Source of the DNA: Sandaracinus sp964481145
GTDB taxonomy: Bacteria; Myxococcota_A; Polyangia; Polyangiales; Sandaracinaceae
NCBI GenBank assembly: GCA_964481145.1
Contig: CAYZTA010000027.1
Span: 6,032-70,031, forward strand
Direction of reading: 5' to 3'
Length of the DNA: 64,000 bases
Below the pieces are notes generated by a model. That model did no database searches. It saw nothing but the letters and a program-made list of their open reading frames with translations, and was not told where the DNA came from. Positions 17,652-25,760 of the stretch are shown here, one piece after another. The translations under genes and the position numbers were made by a program. The stretch's first letter is position 1, and each line of letters starts with the position of its first letter.

Positions 17652-19619
17652 TCATTCTTCATCCGCGCGTAATTTCGCGATGACGGAGAAGTCCTCGAGT
17701 GTCGTCATATCGCCCTTGATGTCATTGCCCGAGGCGACTTCTTTCAAGAGCCTTCGCATGATTTTGCCGCTGCGCGTCTTGGGCAAGCCATCGGTGAAGC
17801 GGATATCGTCCGGCCGCGCAAACTTGCCGATTTCGTCTGCCACGTGCGCGAGCAACGTGGTCTTGAGCTCCTTGCTCGGCATTTGACCTTCTTTGAGCGT
17901 GACGAACGCGACGAGCGCTTGCCCCTTGAGGTCATCGGGGCGACCGACGACTGCGGCTTCCGCCACACTTGGATGAGCAACGAGTGCGCTCTCGACTTCG
18001 GCCGTGCCGAGGCGATGGCCAGCGACGTTCACGACATCGTCGACGCGGCCCATCACCCAGAAATAGCCATCTTCATCACGGCGAGCGCCATCTCCCGTGA
18101 AATAAATGCCGGGGAATTTGGAGAAATACGTGTCCTTGAAGCGTTGATCGTCACCGTAGACAGTGCGCATCATGGAAGGCCACGGTCGTTCGATGACGAG
18201 CAGACCGCCTTCGTTGGGCGAAGCCTCGGTTCCATCTTCGCGTAGCACCTTGGGCACGATGCCGAAGAAAGGCAGCGTGCACGAGCCGGGCTTGGTCGCG
18301 ATGGCGCCGGGCAACGGCGACATCATGACGGTGCCGGTTTCGGTTTGCCACCACGTGTCGACGATGGGGCAGCGCTCTTGTCCAATGACTTTGCGATACC
18401 ACATCCATGCTTCCGGATTGATGGGCTCACCCACCGTTCCAAGCAGACGCAAGGAGGAGAGATCGTGCTTCATGGGGTATTGATCTCCCCATTTCACGAA
18501 AGCGCGAATCGCAGTCGGCGCGGTATAGAGAATCGACACGCTGTGTCGCTCGATGATCGACCAAAACCGCCCGGGATCTGGATAATTGGGCGCGCCTTCA
18601 TACATGAGACAAGTCGTTCCATTGGCGAGCGGACCATAGGCGATATAGCTGTGTCCCGTGACCCAGCCGACATCGGCTGTGCACCAATACGTATCGCTCT
18701 CTCGTAAATCGAAGACGTATTTGCTGGTGGCATAGGCAGACACCATATATCCGCCGGTTGTGTGCAAGACCCCTTTGGGTTTTCCCGTCGTGCCTGATGT
18801 ATAGAGAATGAAGAGTGGGTGCTCGGCGGGGAGCACCGCCGCATCGTTCTTCGCAGATACGGCTTCCATCAATTGGTGCCAATCGTAGTCACGACCGGGG
18901 TCCATGTTGACTTCCCCGTGGCCGTTGGGATTTCCGGTTCGGCGCAGCACGATCGTGTGTTCGACGCTCGGCGTCTCGCGCAATGCGCGATCGACGTTCT
19001 CTTTGAGCGGGACGATGTGGCCCCGCCGCCATGCGCCGTCTTGGGTGATGATGAGTCGCGCCTTTGCGTCGTTCACGCGGTCACGCACGGCTTCGGCCGC
19101 GAATCCACCGAAGATCACAGTGTGAATCGCGCCAATGCGGGCGCAGGCGAGCATCGCGATGGCGGCCTCCGGCACCATGCCCATGTAAATCGCGACCCGG
19201 TCACCGGCTTTGATCCCAAGTTTCAAAAGGACATTCGCGAAACGGCAGACTTCGCGGTGGAGCTGCTGATAGGTCAGTACCCGCTGATCGCCAGGCTCGC
19301 CTTCGAACACGATGGCGGCCTTGTTGCGCCGTGGCCCCGCGAGGTGTCGATCGAGGCAGTTGTATGCGAGGTTCGTCGTTCCATCGGCAAACCACTTCGC
19401 GTGGGGGGCGTTCGTCCAATCGAGCCCTTGGGTCGGAGCACGAAACCAAGAGAGTTCGCTCGCGACTTCGAGCCAAAACTGATCCGGATTCTCGATGCTG
19501 CGACGATACATTTCTTCGTATGCCGCACGCGTCGGGACGAGCGCATGGGCCGCGAAGTGCTCTTGCGGCGCGAAGACACGCGCTTCACGTGAGACGCTCT
19601 CGATCGATCCGTGGCTCAT
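17652..19619 (-). CDS. acs: Acetyl-CoA synthetase
   Basis: Makes acetyl-CoA from acetate, ATP and CoA through acetyl-AMP. The protein is 655 residues from the ATG at 19619, the usual Acs length. It shows the AMP-loop FILYTSGTTGKPKGVLHTTGG, the TWWQTETG motif, YFTGDGARRDEDGYFWVMGR hinge region, and the C-terminal KTRSGKIMRRLL with the acetylatable catalytic Lys. GAGGGAG precedes this ATG. A second in-frame ATG at 19778, also with a strong AGGAGA site, would add 53 Arg/His/Phe-rich residues that no Acs normally has. It is divergent from the M14 peptidase. Confidence 0.95.
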   Translation of the reverse strand: MSHGSIESVSREARVFAPQEHFAAHALVPTRAAYEEMYRRSIENPDQFWLEVASELSWFRAPTQGLDWTNAPHAKWFADGTTNLAYNCLDRHLAGPRRNKAAIVFEGEPGDQRVLTYQQLHREVCRFANVLLKLGIKAGDRVAIYMGMVPEAAIAMLACARIGAIHTVIFGGFAAEAVRDRVNDAKARLIITQDGAWRRGHIVPLKENVDRALRETPSVEHTIVLRRTGNPNGHGEVNMDPGRDYDWHQLMEAVSAKNDAAVLPAEHPLFILYTSGTTGKPKGVLHTTGGYMVSAYATSKYVFDLRESDTYWCTADVGWVTGHSYIAYGPLANGTTCLMYEGAPNYPDPGRFWSIIERHSVSILYTAPTAIRAFVKWGDQYPMKHDLSSLRLLGTVGEPINPEAWMWYRKVIGQERCPIVDTWWQTETGTVMMSPLPGAIATKPGSCTLPFFGIVPKVLREDGTEASPNEGGLLVIERPWPSMMRTVYGDDQRFKDTYFSKFPGIYFTGDGARRDEDGYFWVMGRVDDVVNVAGHRLGTAEVESALVAHPSVAEAAVVGRPDDLKGQALVAFVTLKEGQMPSKELKTTLLAHVADEIGKFARPDDIRFTDGLPKTRSGKIMRRLLKEVASGNDIKGDMTTLEDFSVIAKLRADEE

Positions 19620-19920
19620 CGCATGCTCCCTCGAATGTTGAGGCCAAAAAAACCGTACGAAGTGTCTCACGAATTCACGGCCAAGCCCACGTCGGCCTTC
19701 GAGGTGCAGGTTTTGCGTCACCGTTTGGGGATTTTCCTGTGGGAAATGCGGGATTTGATTACGAGTGATACTTGTCATGACAGTCTCCTGTGACAGTGCT
19801 CACTTCGCTCGAATCAATCTACCCAATAGGGGCTGCACACGTTAGCAATCCAAATTATACATCGGCCGCGCTGGGCGGTAGCACTTATGTATTCGCTCGT
19901 GACCAAGATTGAGGATTTTA
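19620..19920. promoter_or_regulatory. Divergent control region of acs and the M14 peptidase
   Basis: About 300 bp with no separate gene. On the minus strand it is open in the acs frame up to an ATG at 19778 with a strong ribosome site. A perfect 10-bp palindrome TGTCATGACA (19774-19783) covers that ATG. On the plus side GAGG six bases before 19921 serves the peptidase gene. Promoters must lie here, but none is identified with confidence. Confidence 0.5.
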
Positions 19921-21495
19921 ATGTTCAAGATATTTCGTAAGTTCGTGATAGTGACTGTGATCACCCAATTGGTTGGCTGCGCCGCCGAATCGGAGATCGC
20001 AATGCTCGAATCCCAGGAATCGGAGCAAACGGAGCTCGAATCGCTGGAATTCGAACAGACGACGGCAGAGCGTGGACAATCAGGCACGCTGAAGATTCAT
20101 ACTCACAGCGAGATTCGAGCGCGTCTGACTGAAGTTCAGCGAAGAGCTCGTGTGCCAATGTCGGTTGGGCCGCTGATCCAAAATGGCCGTAACCGTGGTC
20201 TCATCAATATCGATCGTCGTTTGCCGCGAGATTTGCCGGTGAATCATGAGGTATGCGGGCGAAGGGGGAATCCTTCGATTCGAGAGGCTGTTGCCTGTAC
20301 CGTACCGGCGGGTGAACGAGGCAATCGAAATCCAGATCTCGTGGGATATTCCACGCAGGGCCGCGAGATTCTGGCCGTTCGCATGGGAAATCCCTCCGGC
20401 TTCAGGGTCGCATACTGGACTCAGCAACATGGCAATGAGGTCGCTTCCACAGAGGCGATGCTCAATGTCATCGACACCCTCGCAGAGGGTAGGCAGCCTT
20501 GGGTCAAAGAGGCACTCAAGAAGCTCGACATTCTGATCGTCGTACGCGCCAATCCTGATGGCAGCGAAATTGGACGTGGATGCCAGACGCCTCCCTTCGC
20601 GGTGGGCTCTGTCATGGGTTACGACGATTGCGCCCTGACGCGATACACGGTGGATCCGGCCGCTGGTGGCGGATTCCGGTTCGATTCCGAGCCCGGGTTC
20701 TTTGGCGTCGTGGGTCGTGGCTATGACATGAACCGCTACCATCATCCCGACCTGCGTGGAGCGATCCGTCCAGTCGAGGTGCAGACGCTCACGGCGGCCA
20801 TGCTCGCATTCCGGCCCCAGATGATCTTGGATTTGCACGGCGACATTGGAAAGGTGGATTGTACGATCGATCCTTCGACGATCGCTCCGAACCCCCTTCT
20901 TGGTGGCCTTCCGATCGCACGATGTGTCGAGGACGAGCACGATCACGTTGTGCAGTTCAGCATGCTGACCGGACGCCAACCCGATGGCTCAGTGGAGCAG
21001 CGACGTCGTCGTAAGCTGGGCGCGAACATCATCGATCGCGTCGAGGATGAAGGTTTGGGTCGAGGTTTGCGCATGACGCAGATTGCAGTCGGCGGCGGAG
21101 TCATCGCCGACAGCGAGCCGTACACGGCGCTTGGAATGCATCAGCTCGCATGGGAGACGCCGAACATGTCTTCGGTCGGACTTGCGGTGCTCGGTGTCAG
21201 CGGCGGCCGCCGGCAGGTGGGCCTCAACTCGGACACAGGGTTCGACCCCGAGATCGTCCGACACTCCATCACTGTCAATATGCAGGCGATTGCTGAATCG
21301 CTTCGTTCCCTCGCGGAGTTCACGGCGCGCAATCCGCAAGACGATGGTGGTTACTGCCAGGTTCCGATCGCGAGCGGGCTCTACGATACGCTTCCGGAGT
21401 TCTTCTTCGGGCCGAATCCCCATTCCGAAGAACCTGCGCTGATTCCGCTCCTGCCTGGGATCGTTCCCTTCCAATATTTCGACGACTGCCAATAG
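19921..21495 (+). CDS. M14-family zinc carboxypeptidase-like lipoprotein
   Basis: 524 residues with a lipobox at the start (TQLVGC, Cys20) and a Glu/Gln/Ser-rich linker, so it is probably anchored in the envelope. The catalytic set of M14 peptidases is visible: zinc ligands His170 and Glu173 in QQHGNEV, His306 in ILDLHGD, and a likely general-base Glu412 in AWETPN; YDMNRYHHPD supplies the Asn-Arg substrate-carboxylate pair. The start is the ATG at 19921 after GAGG; the TTG at 19909 is rejected. It ends just before a strong terminator. The target could be peptidoglycan peptides or protein C-termini. Confidence 0.88.
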   Translation: MFKIFRKFVIVTVITQLVGCAAESEIAMLESQESEQTELESLEFEQTTAERGQSGTLKIHTHSEIRARLTEVQRRARVPMSVGPLIQNGRNRGLINIDRRLPRDLPVNHEVCGRRGNPSIREAVACTVPAGERGNRNPDLVGYSTQGREILAVRMGNPSGFRVAYWTQQHGNEVASTEAMLNVIDTLAEGRQPWVKEALKKLDILIVVRANPDGSEIGRGCQTPPFAVGSVMGYDDCALTRYTVDPAAGGGFRFDSEPGFFGVVGRGYDMNRYHHPDLRGAIRPVEVQTLTAAMLAFRPQMILDLHGDIGKVDCTIDPSTIAPNPLLGGLPIARCVEDEHDHVVQFSMLTGRQPDGSVEQRRRRKLGANIIDRVEDEGLGRGLRMTQIAVGGGVIADSEPYTALGMHQLAWETPNMSSVGLAVLGVSGGRRQVGLNSDTGFDPEIVRHSITVNMQAIAESLRSLAEFTARNPQDDGGYCQVPIASGLYDTLPEFFFGPNPHSEEPALIPLLPGIVPFQYFDDCQ

Positions 21496-21516
21496 TCGAC
21501 GGATGAGATCGTGATG

Positions 21517-21557
21517 CACGGCGCGGCGAGCTTTGAGTTCGTCGCGCCGTGTTTTTT
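21517..21557 (+). terminator. Rho-independent terminator after the M14 peptidase gene
   Basis: A 15-bp stem (arms 21517-21531 and 21537-21551, with two G-U pairs, GC rich) with a 5-base loop is followed directly by six T. It starts 22 bp after the stop codon at 21495 and has the textbook form. Confidence 0.92.
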
Positions 21558-21573
21558 GCGTCATCTTCGACAC

Positions 21574-22065
21574 ATGCTCGACGCGCTCCTCGCGAAATAC
21601 ATTGAGATCAAGCGATTGCGTGAAGATACGAGCGCAAGCGATCCGACGTTCGCCATGCGCGCCCTCGCGGAGAGGTTTCCGGGCGCGCTTCGCGAGCTCG
21701 ACGCGCTGCCGCTCGAGATCATCGACGCTCGAATTGCATCGCTGGTGCAGGCGATCGAACTCGATTCACCCGAGCCCTGGATGATCGCGCTCGATCGTTA
21801 TCATGCATGGCTTCGATTGGCGCTCCGGATGCGACGCGAAATGGGCGAACGTACGATGACGAGCGCGCGTGTTTGGCTTGCTCGATGCGAAGACGAGCTC
21901 GCGCCGCGCGTCCATGACGTCTTGCTCGAGGCGATGCTTTTTCCGCCCGCAGGCAGGCTCAATCGCGTGGTGCTTTCGCACGTGGCGAGTGAGCTCTGCG
22001 TCGATGCTTCTTGGATCGAATCGCTTTTGCGCGCAGAGGAGCCAGTCGTGGGGTGTCGTCCGTGA
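21574..22065 (+). CDS. Hypothetical helical protein
   Basis: 163 residues, predicted all-alpha (MLDALLAKYIEIKRLREDT, ALRELDALPLEIIDARIASLVQAIE, YHAWLRLALRMRREMG), cytosolic, with no signal peptide. The frame is open upstream through the terminator hairpin, but the ATG at 21574 lies just after it and is the sensible start. Its 3' end is 75 bp before the Uma2 gene. I do not recognise the family. Confidence 0.6.
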   Translation: MLDALLAKYIEIKRLREDTSASDPTFAMRALAERFPGALRELDALPLEIIDARIASLVQAIELDSPEPWMIALDRYHAWLRLALRMRREMGERTMTSARVWLARCEDELAPRVHDVLLEAMLFPPAGRLNRVVLSHVASELCVDASWIESLLRAEEPVVGCRP

Positions 22066-22139
22066 AGGCGGGCAGCCGATCGAAAGGGCCCGGATGCACC
22101 TTGGCTGCGCCGTTTCGAGGACAATGGCATACTACGAAT

Positions 22140-22946
22140 ATGCGAAGCGACGCTCTCTTGTGGCGCGATGGTTTTCCTCGTGCTCCCACGCAGGAATCGT
22201 GGGATCGATTGAGCCCCGAAGAGCGAGCTCTGGTGGTCGAGATGCTACCTGCCGCGATGACCGACGCCGAGATGTCGCCTCCCGAGGGAGACTCTCACTA
22301 TGATGCGAAGAATGACGCGCGAGAGACGTTGCGTGAGTGGTTTCGGCGTCTCGGAAAAAGCGTGTACGTCGCGGCCGAATTGACGACTTACTACCCCGGT
22401 GAGGCGCGCTTTGCGCCTGACATTCTCGTGGTACGGGACGTTCCTGTGCACGACCGTATGAAGTGGGTGGGGAGCGCGGAGGGCAAGGGGCTCGATTGGG
22501 TGCTCGAAGTGCATGTGGGCGGGGACCGGAAGAAGGACGCGGAGCTGAACGTCGCGCGCTATGCACGCCTCGGGATTCCGGAGTACTTCATTTACGATCG
22601 CGCACGACACTGGCTCTACGCCTATCGACTCCCTGCTCCCGGCGCGAAGACCTACGTCCCGATTGTTCCCCAGCTCGGTCAGTACGAGAGTGTGATCTTG
22701 GGGCTCAATCTCGCCCTCGTGGGACCTCAGCTGCGCTTCTATCACGCGAATGCAGAGCTACTGACTCCCCGCGATCTCGCGGTCAAGCTCGGAACCCTCG
22801 TGGAGCAGATCGCCAGCGAGCGGGACGCCGAAGCGGAGCGCGCTCGTACCGAGGCGGAGCGCGCTCGTACCGAGGCGGAGCGCGCCGACGCTGCCGAGCA
22901 GGAGATTGCGCGTCTCCGCGCGGAGCTCGAGAAGAGTCGGTCGTAG
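22140..22946 (+). CDS. Uma2/DUF820 family PD-(D/E)XK nuclease-like protein with coiled-coil tail
   Basis: 268 residues. The core is the Uma2-type restriction-endonuclease fold: RFAPDILVVRDVPVH gives the catalytic Asp, LDWVLEVHVGGDRKKD the Glu-x-x motif and Lys, and VARYARLGIPEYFIYDR the conserved helix/strand. Residues ~215-268 form a coiled coil in which the heptad ERARTEA is repeated at DNA level (21-bp repeats, 22829-22891). ATG 22140 is chosen because residues upstream (back to 22011) overlap the preceding gene and look non-coding. Uma2 proteins are widespread in cyanobacteria and myxobacteria with no settled function. Confidence 0.85.
   Translation: MRSDALLWRDGFPRAPTQESWDRLSPEERALVVEMLPAAMTDAEMSPPEGDSHYDAKNDARETLREWFRRLGKSVYVAAELTTYYPGEARFAPDILVVRDVPVHDRMKWVGSAEGKGLDWVLEVHVGGDRKKDAELNVARYARLGIPEYFIYDRARHWLYAYRLPAPGAKTYVPIVPQLGQYESVILGLNLALVGPQLRFYHANAELLTPRDLAVKLGTLVEQIASERDAEAERARTEAERARTEAERADAAEQEIARLRAELEKSRS
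22829..22891 (+). repeat. Three tandem 21-bp repeats inside the Uma2-family gene
   Basis: The unit CGAGGCGGAGCGCGCTCGTA+C occurs at 22829-22849 (one change), 22850-22870 and 22871-22891 (diverging at its end). Being 21 bp it keeps frame and encodes the heptad ERARTEA of the C-terminal coiled coil, so copy number can change without breaking the gene. Confidence 0.85.
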
Positions 22947-23017
22947 GAGGCAATGCTGGGTACTTGGCCGAGATTGATTCGCATGGCCGAAGTGATCAGC
23001 ATTGAGTTTGGCCGAAT

Positions 23018-23536
23018 TTAGCCGTCCTCGTCGAAGACTACGAAATGAGGTGCGTCGCTGTCCCTGGCGAAAAACCGCCAGTGCTCTTGGTGAAAGGAAG
23101 TGGCAGGGAACACTTCGAACGCATAATCCGCGTTGAGTGCGAGGCGAAACCCTCCAGCATCGTCGGCTATCACAGCACTTACGACGAGTGCTCTATGTTC
23201 GAGTTGGTGTCGGAGCACAGCGACTCGTGCGTCGTAGAGAGATGCCCCTTGGTGATCCCACTCGAAGCTGTCCGAAGTGTCAGCCGGCGAAATCGCTGAG
23301 TAGTACATGTCATGCGCAGCGACGAGTGTGTCTTGCGGCCCTTGCAATCGAAACGGGCACTGGAGATGGATCGAGTATCGAGGGATGGTTCGGCTGCCAC
23401 CACGTGCACGATTCGGAACCTCGATCAACGGCCCAAAGCCGAGCCACGCCATATCGGCGGCACGGCCCATGGTTTGTAAAGGTTGACCGACGAGACGGCC
23501 AAGCTCGTGCTCGATACAATGTCGTAGACCGTTCAT
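23018..23536 (-). CDS. Conserved-looking hypothetical protein
   Basis: 172 residues, soluble. Segments such as LGRLVGQPLQTMGRAADMAWLGFG, YSIHLQCPFRLQGP, SFEWDHQGASLYDARV and GFRLALNADYAFEVFP look like those of a widely distributed uncharacterised bacterial family in which a mixed alpha/beta domain ends in a W-R-F/PHFVV motif. The ORF opens at 23665, but the ATG at 23536 begins the family-like part; an AAGGGA is 11 bases upstream. It converges with the Uma2 gene and lies 60 bp downstream of the thiolase stop. Function unknown. Confidence 0.7.
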   Translation of the reverse strand: MNGLRHCIEHELGRLVGQPLQTMGRAADMAWLGFGPLIEVPNRARGGSRTIPRYSIHLQCPFRLQGPQDTLVAAHDMYYSAISPADTSDSFEWDHQGASLYDARVAVLRHQLEHRALVVSAVIADDAGGFRLALNADYAFEVFPATSFHQEHWRFFARDSDAPHFVVFDEDG

Positions 23537-23595
23537 GGCCCCAATATCCCTTTGTTTTGACGGATTGGGTGGTTGGCTGCAGTTCGCTTGTAATT

Positions 23596-24837
23596 TCAAG
23601 GAGTTGAGGAGGGGGATCCAGTCCCCTCGAGGAGAACGGCGAGGCCTTGGCCGACGCCGACGCATAAGGTGGCAAGGCCATATCGCGCGCCGCGCTTTTG
23701 CATTTCATGCGCGAGCGTGACGATGATGCGCGCGCCGCTGCTGCCAATGGGATGGCCAAGCGCGATGGCGCCTCCGTTGACGTTGACCTTCGCGGGATCG
23801 AGGCCGAGCTCGCGAATGCACGCGAGCGATTGCGCCGCGAACGCTTCGTTGAGCTCGACGAGGTCGATCTGATCCGCGCGCAAGCCCGCGCGCGCGAGTA
23901 CTTTGCGCACGGCCGGGATGGGCCCAATGCCCATCACGTTTGGATGCACGCCCGCACTCGCGCTCGCGATGACGCGCGCCATGGGTTTTGCGCCATGGGC
24001 CTTCACCCATGCACCTGAAGCGAGCAAGAGCGCGGACGCGCCGTCGTTCAAAGGTGAGCTGTTTCCGGCCGTGACCGAGCCGTCCTTTTTGAAGACGGGC
24101 CTCAGCTTCGCGAGCGCTTCGATCGTCGAATCCGCGCGAATGCATTCGTCACGATCGACGATCGTGTCCTGCGCGCCCTTCTTCGTCGCGGGAATTCGAA
24201 CGTTCGCGATTTCGTTCGCGAAGCGCCCCGCCTCCCAAGCACGCGCAGCCTTTCGATGCGATTCCACGGCGAACGCATCCTGATCTTCGCGTGACACTCG
24301 ATATTCGGTGGCGACGTTTTCGGCCGTTTCTCCCATCGAAATGAGTGGGAAACGTTCGGCCATGTTCGGGTTTTGAAAGCGCCATCCGAGGCTCGTGTCA
24401 TAGACCGGCGGCGGCGTGCGCGGAAAAGGCTCGTCGGCTTTGGGCATGGCGTAGGGCGCGCGCGTCATCGATTCGACACCGCCCGCCACCATCACCTGCG
24501 CATCGCCCACGGCGATGGCGCGCGAAGCATGCACCACCGCTTCGAGCCCTGAAGCACACAGGCGATTGACCGTCACACCGGTCACTTCGTAAGGCAGGTC
24601 GGCGAGCAGCACGGCCATGCGCGCGACGTTCCGGTTGTCTTCTCCGGCTTGGTTCGTCGCACCAAAAATGACTTCTTCGAGGTCTCCCTTCGCAGCGGCC
24701 TGCCGTGCGAGCAGCTCGCGCAAGACGTGGGCTGCGAGATCATCGGGCCGTACGCTCGCGAGCGCACCACGATGTTTTCCAATCGGCGTTCGAACGCCGT
24801 CCAGCACCCACACGTCTTCCATACCATTCGTGCCCAT
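23596..24837 (-). CDS. Acetyl-CoA acetyltransferase (thiolase II type)
   Basis: 413 residues. The nucleophilic Cys94 is in VNRLCASGLEAV; the catalytic His is in NGGAIALGHPIGSSGAR and the second Cys in LCVGVGQGLAV. It cleaves 3-ketoacyl-CoA to acetyl-CoA and a shortened acyl-CoA, or condenses two acetyl-CoA. It begins 6 bp after the enoyl-CoA hydratase stop, so the pair is an operon and a beta-oxidation or aromatic-degradation role is likely. The sequence resembles FadA/PcaF thiolases; chain-length preference cannot be read off. Confidence 0.95.
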   Translation of the reverse strand: MGTNGMEDVWVLDGVRTPIGKHRGALASVRPDDLAAHVLRELLARQAAAKGDLEEVIFGATNQAGEDNRNVARMAVLLADLPYEVTGVTVNRLCASGLEAVVHASRAIAVGDAQVMVAGGVESMTRAPYAMPKADEPFPRTPPPVYDTSLGWRFQNPNMAERFPLISMGETAENVATEYRVSREDQDAFAVESHRKAARAWEAGRFANEIANVRIPATKKGAQDTIVDRDECIRADSTIEALAKLRPVFKKDGSVTAGNSSPLNDGASALLLASGAWVKAHGAKPMARVIASASAGVHPNVMGIGPIPAVRKVLARAGLRADQIDLVELNEAFAAQSLACIRELGLDPAKVNVNGGAIALGHPIGSSGARIIVTLAHEMQKRGARYGLATLCVGVGQGLAVLLEGTGSPSSTP

Positions 24838-24842
24838 GATCG

Positions 24843-25640
24843 TCAGCCTCCGAAGCTCGGCTTGCGTTTTTCGTTGTACGCCGCGATGCCTTCGCGTGCG
24901 TCGTCACTCTCGAAGAGGCGTTGCTGCAATTCTCGCTCGAGCGCAAGGCCTTGCTCCAGCGCCATCTCAGCGCCTGTTTGCACGGCACGCTTGATGTGGC
25001 CGACCGCCATCGCGGCGCGCCCCGGCGGACAGAACGAGCGCGCATATTCGGTGGCGCGCTCGATGAAGCCATCCTTCTCCCAGACGTGATTGACGAGGCC
25101 ATGCCCTTGGGCTGCTTCGAAATCGAAGAGCTGTCCTTCGGCCATCATCTCGATCGCGCGACTTTTCCCGACCAATCGCGCGAGTCTCTGCGTCCCGCCT
25201 GTCCCGGGCAACACGCCGAGAGCCACTTCGGGCAGGCCCATCTTTCCGGTGCCCTTGGCCGCGACGCGCAGGTCCGCGCTCATCGCGATTTCCATTCCGC
25301 CGCCCACACAATGGCCGAAAATCGCAGCGATCACGAGCTTGGGCGTGTGCTCGAGCCGAAGCATCGTCTCGTTCGCATGAAGGCAGAACATGTATTTGTA
25401 GCGCGTGCTCACTTTGCCGAGCATGGCGATGTCCGCGCCCGCGCAGAAGAACTTGTCGCCTGCACCCGAAAGGAGAATCACGTGCGCCTTGTCGTCGAAG
25501 CGCGCCTCGAGGATCGCTTCGTCGAGATCGCGCATCATCTCATACGAATAGGCATTGGCTGGCGGGTTCGTGAGCTCGATGAGAGCGACTCCGTGTTCAT
25601 CACGTTCGTACCGCACGAGCCCGTTCTTCATTGTCGTCAT
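24843..25640 (-). CDS. Enoyl-CoA hydratase/isomerase family protein
   Basis: 265 residues in the crotonase fold. The oxyanion-hole motifs are KFFCAGADIAMLG (about residue 65) and IFGHCVGGGMEIAMSADLRVAA (about 108); the catalytic pair expected around LPEVALGVLPGTGGTQRL has Glu conserved at PEV but Pro-Gly where the second Glu often sits. The ATG at 25640 is chosen; a GTG at 25658 and an ATG at 25631 are alternatives. It is the first gene of the pair with thiolase and has a perfect palindrome ~43 bp upstream. Confidence 0.9.
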   Translation of the reverse strand: MTTMKNGLVRYERDEHGVALIELTNPPANAYSYEMMRDLDEAILEARFDDKAHVILLSGAGDKFFCAGADIAMLGKVSTRYKYMFCLHANETMLRLEHTPKLVIAAIFGHCVGGGMEIAMSADLRVAAKGTGKMGLPEVALGVLPGTGGTQRLARLVGKSRAIEMMAEGQLFDFEAAQGHGLVNHVWEKDGFIERATEYARSFCPPGRAAMAVGHIKRAVQTGAEMALEQGLALERELQQRLFESDDAREGIAAYNEKRKPSFGG

Positions 25641-25682
25641 GCGGGCAAGGCGTCCCACACGAGCGCGCCTTCGTCGATGCGC

Positions 25683-25698
25683 CCGCTCACGTGAGCGG
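25683..25698. promoter_or_regulatory. Perfect 16-bp palindrome upstream of enoyl-CoA hydratase/thiolase genes
   Basis: The sequence CCGCTCACGTGAGCGG is its own reverse complement over 16 bp. It lies 43 bp before the likely start of the hydratase gene and just beyond the terminator of the upstream response-regulator gene, so it is in the promoter region of the fatty-acid pair. It has the shape of a TetR/GntR-type operator; the regulator is not in the window. Confidence 0.6.
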
Positions 25699-25740
25699 AA
25701 AAACAGAACACCCCCGGATCGTCTTGATCCGAGGGCGTTC
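25698..25740 (-). terminator. Rho-independent terminator of the response-regulator gene
   Basis: On the minus strand, just after the stop at 25761, a stem of about 15 bp (arms 25726-25740 and 25706-25720, two mismatches or wobbles) with a 5-base loop is followed by TGTTTTTCC (25698-25705). Confidence 0.85.
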
Positions 25741-25760
25741 GAGTGAGGAGCCGCCCTGGT

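Noticed and set aside
22951..23004. Inverted repeat CAATGCTG/CAGCATTG between convergent genes as a terminator
   Set aside because: Only 8-bp arms with a 38-base loop and no T-run; three TGGCCGA copies in between are too short to call.
25631..25760. Gene between the terminator and the hydratase
   Set aside because: No ORF with a ribosome site; the interval holds the palindrome and terminator only.
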